Part shown: positions 34,281-38,400 of the stretch, piece after piece | How the letters are laid out: every line of letters starts with the position of its first letter | Numbering within the stretch: the stretch's first letter is position 1 | DNA from: BD2-11 clade cluster bacterium bin43 | GTDB taxonomy: Bacteria > Gemmatimonadota > Gemmatimonadetes > Longimicrobiales > Gaopeijiaceae | Direction of reading: 5' to 3' | Length of the DNA: 38,400 nt | Assembly: GCA_002238605.1 (NCBI GenBank) | Contig: MPMR01000035.1 | Location: 1 to 38,400, forward strand | Program-made: the position numbers and the translations under genes | The notes under the pieces: model-generated | What the model was told of the DNA's origin: nothing | What the model saw: only the letters and a program-made list of their open reading frames with translations | Database searches by the model: none

Positions 34281-37200
34281 GCGACGCCGAGTCCCGGAAG
34301 CCGGCAGCCTCCGCCGCGTCGGAAGACATCGTGCCGGGCGTGCGGCCCCCGACGAGGGACGGGCCCGGAGCGGGAGGGTTCCCCTCGGAGCCGTTTGCCG
34401 CACCGGACGCGCGGAGCGGCCAGATCGACCGGCGCAGCGATACCGAGATCGTCGCCCGCATCTCCGCGGCGGTTCATGAGCCCTTCGCGGAGGCCTGGGG
34501 GCGCTACGAGGCGGAAGTGTGGCATCCCGTTCGCCAGACGTTGGAGGACGCCGCGAGTGCGCATGAGCTTGCACTCGGCGCCCTCGCCGTCGAGGGAATG
34601 GAGGATGCGAGTCCCGGCGGCGATAGAGAGCGGGAAGGGGTCGCGGGAGACGGAGGCCGGCGCGCGCGCGCCGGCGACAGCGGGAAGGCTGCGCCCGGAG
34701 CGCCGGCACGATACCGCGATGCAGTCTCGGAAGATGTCATCGAGCCCTTGCGCGCCGCTCTCGCCGGACGGGCCGTGGCCACCGAACTGGAAGAATCCCT
34801 CGCTTCGACTGCGGACCGCGCGCGCGCGTCGGTGACGGAGCTGCCGGCCATGCTGCAGGCGCCGGCTTCCCGCCTGCCCGCCGCGCGCGTCCCCGGCGTC
34901 GGTGCCATTCGCACGATCAAGCGAGCCGTGGCGCGTGTACTCGGGCCGACCATGTGGCGGCGGGGCCGGATGCGCCGCGTCCCTGTGGCCCGGCTGGCCC
35001 GCCAGCACCTCGTTCAGGTGGTGCTCCGCAACCAGGCGAACGCCTTCCGCCGGAGCCAGCACGACCGGGCCGAATGGCTCGGGCGCCTGGAGCGCGCATG
35101 GGCCGAGTGGGCGGCCGCGGTGCTGCAGCCGGTCCCTTCGGCCGATGAGCCCGCACCCTCTGCCGACTCTGTCGCGGAGGAGCAGTTGCCTGCCGAGACC
35201 CCGGCCCACCACGCCGCCGGGGCGCGGCTGCACGACGCCCCCGAAGTACGGCTCGACCACGCGGCCGAAGTAGGGCTCGACCGCCCCGCCGGAGCGCGGC
35301 TGCAGGCCGAACTGCAGGCGCTCGTCGACGACGTCGAAAAGGCTGCAGGGAGCGCCCGCGGCGCCGATTTCGGACAGCTGGAGGAATCCCTGGCGGCCTC
35401 GGTGGCGGTGGCCGGCACCTTCGCGGCCGACCCGCCCTCCAGTCGGCCGGGCCCCGGACGCCAGCGGGAACTGGCCGTCCAATGGGATGCCTGGGCGGAG
35501 GGAGCGGGGGCCCGGCTGGAGTTGTACCGGGGCCTGGTCGCGATGCGCCGTGATGTCGAAAGGATTCGCGGCGCACTGCGTGGTGACTGGTCGCGTACCG
35601 TCCGCAACGCGGATGCGGTGTTGGCCGAAGTCGCGGCCGAACTGGGCCGAAGCAGGAAGCGCGCAGCGGGCCTGTCAGCCGGCGATGAGGATCTTGCGCC
35701 GACTCTGGAGGCCGAGCGGCAACTCACCGATGCAGCGCTCGAGCGCCTCCAGGGCGTGCTGCCGGAACCCGACGCCGTGTTCGAGGCGCTGACTGCTACG
35801 GTGGAGGACGCGATCCACGGTCTGGACGAGATTCGGGAGCGGATGCCCGGAGCGCTGGCGCTTCACGACATCCCGCCGCCCGGAGATCCTCCTCGACGAC
35901 CGACGGCGGACCCCCGCGCCGTGCGTCCGCGCGATACCTTCCTGCACGCCTTCGATCTCCTGCGCCGGGAACGCATGCGAGCCGCGCCTGCAGCGATCCG
36001 TGAAGCCATGCACCGGATTCTCTCGCAGGTGACCGACCTTCGGGAGGTGTCGGGATACGGCTATGAGGCCGCGGTCGCGGAGGCGAAGGACCCGCGCGAC
36101 TCCGACGCGCCGCATCCCACGGTGCTGGTCGTCAACGGCCTCACCCGCGCCGGCGACAAGGCAGCGACCGCGCGCGAACTCCTGCGCGAGGCCGTTGCGG
36201 CGGCGGAAGGCAGGCTCGCGGCCGAGATCGGCGGCGGTTTGCACCAGCTGATCGAGCAGGTGACCGCGGACCGGATGACGGCAGGTTATCTGGAGGCCCG
36301 CACAGTTCTGGCGGCCGGACTCGCCCGGGTGTGGATGCGGGCGCGGCGGCTGTCGGCGCAGGTTGGCGGCGGGGCCGCCGCGGCCGCATCGTGGGTTTTG
36401 GGGCTCCTTCGGCCGCTCAGCGCGAGCATCGGTCTCGGTCCAGCGGCCCGGGACGTCGTCGACCGCCGCGACTCACTGGCGTACGCGGATGAGGTTCCGC
36501 GCGCGCTTCCGGTCGTCTACCGGCGCCTCTTCGCGCTGGAACCGCTGGCCGACGCGCGTTTGCTCGCGGGGCGCGAGGACGCCCTGGCCGCGGTGGAGGC
36601 GGCCTGGGCGAGGCGAGCGACCGGGGAGGCCAGGTCCCTGGTCGTCATCGCATCGCCCGGCGTCGGCGTGACCAGTTTCCTGAATGTCGTCACAGGCCGC
36701 CTGTCCACCGAGGCTCCGGGCGGGGTACGGCGCAGGTTCACCACAAAGATGCGGGCGGAGGCGCGTCTCGCGCGGTGTCTGGCCGAATGGCTGGGGCTGG
36801 GGGAGGCGGACGACCTCGACTCGCTCGCGGACCGGTTACTGGAGGCGCCACCGGGGTCAGTACCGGGCTTTGCCATCCTGGAGGCGACGGAACATCTGCA
36901 CATGCGCGCGCCCGGGGGAGGCAGGCTGGTCGAGCGGCTCCTGACCTTCATGTCGCGCACCGAATCGAGGGTGTTCTGGATCGCAGCCATGACCTCGACG
37001 GCCTGGCAACTGGTCGAGAAGCGTGCCCCCGCCTTCGTGCACGACATTGAGCGGGTCACTCTGGGGGAACTGTCCCCCGAAGCGTTGCGCCAGGCGATTC
37101 TGGCCCGGCATCGGCTGAGCGGGCTCCCCCTGCGCTTCGCCGAACCACGCGACCGAAGGGCGCTGCTGCGACGCCGGGCGCGCCGGCTGCGGGGCTCGGG

Positions 37201-37654
37201 CAAGCAGGGGGACCTCATCGAATCCGACTTTTTCCAGCGTCTACACCGGGTTTCCCAGGGATTCCCGCGTCTGGCGCTGTTCTACTGGTTGCGCTCGGCG
37301 GACTTCGCTTCGACTGCGGGAAGTCTCCTCGTGCGTCCGCTGAGCGCGCTGGAGTCGGGCATCGAAAACCTGGATCTGGCGCAGAGCTTCGCCCTCAAGG
37401 CCATTGTGGACCACGGAACCCTGACCTCGGACGAATACTGCGTAATCTCCCGGACCTCGGGTGCCGAGAGCCTGCACATCCTCCGGTCGCTGGAAGAGCG
37501 TCGAGTGATTGAAAGGGTCCCGTCCGCAGCCAGCGAGAAGCCGACCGCGGAGAAGACGGCAGGGGACAGCTCAGCTCAGCCCGAATACCGCATCCGCCCC
37601 CTCATGATCGGCGCCGTGACCACCCACCTGAGGTCACGCAACATCCTGCATTAG
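34277..37654 (+). CDS. Large ATPase-like protein with degenerate P-loop
   Basis: An 1125-residue protein coupled to the MscS-family gene by a four-base overlap. Residues 1 to about 740 are mostly helical, Ala/Arg/Glu-rich, without a domain I can name; a weakly hydrophobic stretch (GGGAAAAASWVLGLLRPLS) lies near 695-715. From about 750 an AAA+/STAND-like module follows: LAGREDALAAVEAAW, then ASPGVGVTS (792-800), a Walker A in which the lysine (position 798) is Val. After it come FAILEATEHLH in the Walker B place (Glu instead of Asp), FWIAAMTSTAWQLV as sensor 1, and a lid with SPEALRQAILARHRLSGLPLRF. The C-terminus is a winged helix (VIDHGTLT-like, AESLHILRSLEERRVIERV). ATP hydrolysis is doubtful; it may bind nucleotide, or act as a scaffold or sensor for the channel. 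Function is unknown. Confidence 0.7.
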   Translation: MSDAESRKPAASAASEDIVPGVRPPTRDGPGAGGFPSEPFAAPDARSGQIDRRSDTEIVARISAAVHEPFAEAWGRYEAEVWHPVRQTLEDAASAHELALGALAVEGMEDASPGGDREREGVAGDGGRRARAGDSGKAAPGAPARYRDAVSEDVIEPLRAALAGRAVATELEESLASTADRARASVTELPAMLQAPASRLPAARVPGVGAIRTIKRAVARVLGPTMWRRGRMRRVPVARLARQHLVQVVLRNQANAFRRSQHDRAEWLGRLERAWAEWAAAVLQPVPSADEPAPSADSVAEEQLPAETPAHHAAGARLHDAPEVRLDHAAEVGLDRPAGARLQAELQALVDDVEKAAGSARGADFGQLEESLAASVAVAGTFAADPPSSRPGPGRQRELAVQWDAWAEGAGARLELYRGLVAMRRDVERIRGALRGDWSRTVRNADAVLAEVAAELGRSRKRAAGLSAGDEDLAPTLEAERQLTDAALERLQGVLPEPDAVFEALTATVEDAIHGLDEIRERMPGALALHDIPPPGDPPRRPTADPRAVRPRDTFLHAFDLLRRERMRAAPAAIREAMHRILSQVTDLREVSGYGYEAAVAEAKDPRDSDAPHPTVLVVNGLTRAGDKAATARELLREAVAAAEGRLAAEIGGGLHQLIEQVTADRMTAGYLEARTVLAAGLARVWMRARRLSAQVGGGAAAAASWVLGLLRPLSASIGLGPAARDVVDRRDSLAYADEVPRALPVVYRRLFALEPLADARLLAGREDALAAVEAAWARRATGEARSLVVIASPGVGVTSFLNVVTGRLSTEAPGGVRRRFTTKMRAEARLARCLAEWLGLGEADDLDSLADRLLEAPPGSVPGFAILEATEHLHMRAPGGGRLVERLLTFMSRTESRVFWIAAMTSTAWQLVEKRAPAFVHDIERVTLGELSPEALRQAILARHRLSGLPLRFAEPRDRRALLRRRARRLRGSGKQGDLIESDFFQRLHRVSQGFPRLALFYWLRSADFASTAGSLLVRPLSALESGIENLDLAQSFALKAIVDHGTLTSDEYCVISRTSGAESLHILRSLEERRVIERVPSAASEKPTAEKTAGDSSAQPEYRIRPLMIGAVTTHLRSRNILH

Positions 37655-37675
37655 CGTGGTGTCCCGGGATGTTGC
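37638..37675 (+). terminator. Hairpin at the end of the MscS-ATPase operon
   Basis: GCAACATCC (37638-37646) and GGATGTTGC (37667-37675) are exact reverse complements around a 20-base loop that contains the TAG stop of the ATPase-like gene. No T run follows, so intrinsic termination is uncertain. The site lies between convergent genes, where a bidirectional terminator would be expected. Confidence 0.4.
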
Positions 37676-37735
37676 ACCTGTTAGTCTGCGGCGTGTCCTG
37701 GTATAGCTCAACGTCGCGCGGATGTGGACGCAGGG

Positions 37736-38400
37736 TCAGGGACGGCTGCTCTGTCCTCCTTCTCTCCAGAGGCACATCATCGCATAGCCCCAGTCGATGC
37801 GTTCGCCCGTCCACAGCGAGTCCCCGGTCCAGGCGTCGATGCCGTCCTGGCCGTGCCAGCGGCGCAGACCGAAGTCCTGCGCCGAGGGTGGCGGCGGGTC
37901 TGCCAACGTCGAGGACGAGACGGATGTTCCCGGGGAGGCCAGGGGCAGTGCCGCCGGAGCCTTCGGGCATGCGGACGAGGGCATCCGGAATGCGGGCGAG
38001 GGCTCCCGGGGTGCGAGCGAAGGCTTCCGTAGTGTCGGCGAGCCGCCGCGGGGCACCCCTTCGGCGATGTCGGGAGAGGCGGGCACCAGGTCGCCGATGT
38101 CCGACGGCTCCGGCTGCACGGGCAGCGGAACGCCGAGCGGATTCGAGAAGCGCGGGGCTCCCCACTCGTCCATCTCCACCCGCCAGCCCCCCTCGTGGAC
38201 CGCGCGGTGGTGGAAGGGGCACAGCAGCACCAGGTTGTTCATCGCGGTCTCTCCACCGTGGGCCCACGGGGTGATGTGGTGGGCGTGGGTGCGCGCGCGC
38301 GAATCGCACCCGGGGAACCGGCAGCCGCCGTCGCGTGCCTCCAGGGCCTTGCGCAGCCGCCAGCCGACGGTCCTTCGACGGCGCCCGACATCGAGCACGG
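37736..38400 (-). CDS. DUF222-type HNH endonuclease, 3' part
   Basis: The 5' end lies beyond the window. The visible 220 residues start with LDVGRRRRTVGWRLRKALEA, a segment that in DUF222/13E12-type proteins comes just before the nuclease. The HNH module follows: CRFPGCDSRARTHAHHITPW, then GGETAMNNLVLLCPFHHRAVHEGGW, with the His-His, Asn and His residues and paired cysteines all present. The C-terminal 120 residues are Pro/Ser/Ala-rich and partly repetitive, ending in WTGERIDWGYAMMCLWREGG. These proteins are often multicopy and near mobile regions; the biological role is poorly known. It converges on the ATPase-like gene with an 81-base gap. Confidence 0.85.
   Translation of the reverse strand, partial: VLDVGRRRRTVGWRLRKALEARDGGCRFPGCDSRARTHAHHITPWAHGGETAMNNLVLLCPFHHRAVHEGGWRVEMDEWGAPRFSNPLGVPLPVQPEPSDIGDLVPASPDIAEGVPRGGSPTLRKPSLAPREPSPAFRMPSSACPKAPAALPLASPGTSVSSSTLADPPPPSAQDFGLRRWHGQDGIDAWTGDSLWTGERIDWGYAMMCLWREGGQSSRP
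37968..38051 (-). repeat. 21-base degenerate tandem repeat
   Basis: Four units start at 37968, 37989, 38010 and 38031; on the plus strand they follow the pattern xxTGCGGxCGAGGGCxxCCGG, and a weaker fifth may precede them at 37947. They encode seven-residue units (for example EPSPAFR and MPSSACP) in the low-complexity tail of the HNH protein. Confidence 0.6.

Noticed and set aside
1-38400. tRNA, rRNA and CRISPR arrays
   Set aside because: Reading through the intergenic regions I found no cloverleaf with a GGTTCGA-type arm and no evenly spaced direct repeats with unique spacers. The tandem repeats seen are contiguous and coding.

Overview
The window is GC-rich (about two thirds G+C by eye), densely coded on both strands, with no tRNA, rRNA or CRISPR array that I could recognise. 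The gene set is typical of a Gram-negative heterotroph with a TonB-dependent outer membrane: a large TonB-dependent receptor, secreted BNR-repeat (VPS10/sortilin-like) protein, secreted amidohydrolases in tandem, an M14 carboxypeptidase lipoprotein, and a tripartite RND metal efflux pump. This mix is common in Gemmatimonadota (and partly Bacteroidota); with this GC content I lean to Gemmatimonadota, but this is inference from gene style, not from a marker gene.

Layout. 1-1200: a decaying stretch with a strong inverted repeat (24-98) and two 5'-truncated genes, an AAA+ ATPase and a macro-domain protein, fused back to back. 1198-3606: a lipoprotein with a start problem, a DUF3224 protein and a VapBC45-like toxin-antitoxin pair. 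3815-7076: a secreted ten-Asp-box protein broken by one extra A. 7087-11573: an accessory block holding a YefM-like micro-ORF, a second DUF433/PIN-like toxin-antitoxin pair, a two-gene operon of an RNase H-like (DUF429-like)-HIT fusion plus an HNH nuclease, and a Fic protein. 11742-15904: BCCT osmolyte transporter, M14 peptidase lipoprotein with a minisatellite-like leader, thymidine kinase. 15921-17326: Phd/VapC pair with a probable operator, and a membrane protein of unknown function. 17584-21950: two translationally coupled secreted amidohydrolase genes, facing a TonB-dependent receptor (21972-25217); a secreted NTF2-like protein is divergent from the receptor. 26107-32723: His-rich secreted protein, then outer-membrane channel, adaptor and CusA-type pump of a Cu(I)/Ag(I) exporter. 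32865-37654: MscS-family channel translationally coupled to an 1125-residue protein with an ATPase-like module whose P-loop lysine is replaced by valine. 37736-38400: the 3' part of a DUF222-type HNH endonuclease gene running off the window.

How the genes work together. The amidohydrolases, carboxypeptidase, BNR protein and TonB-dependent receptor fit extracellular or periplasmic breakdown and uptake of peptide-like compounds. The pump genes form one operon whose CusA subunit keeps the three-methionine metal relay. BCCT and MscS proteins bear on osmotic balance. The best candidates for an undescribed system are the RNase H-like-HIT/HNH pair (8147-10392), which sits among toxin-antitoxin and Fic genes, and the MscS/degenerate-ATPase pair (32865-37654).
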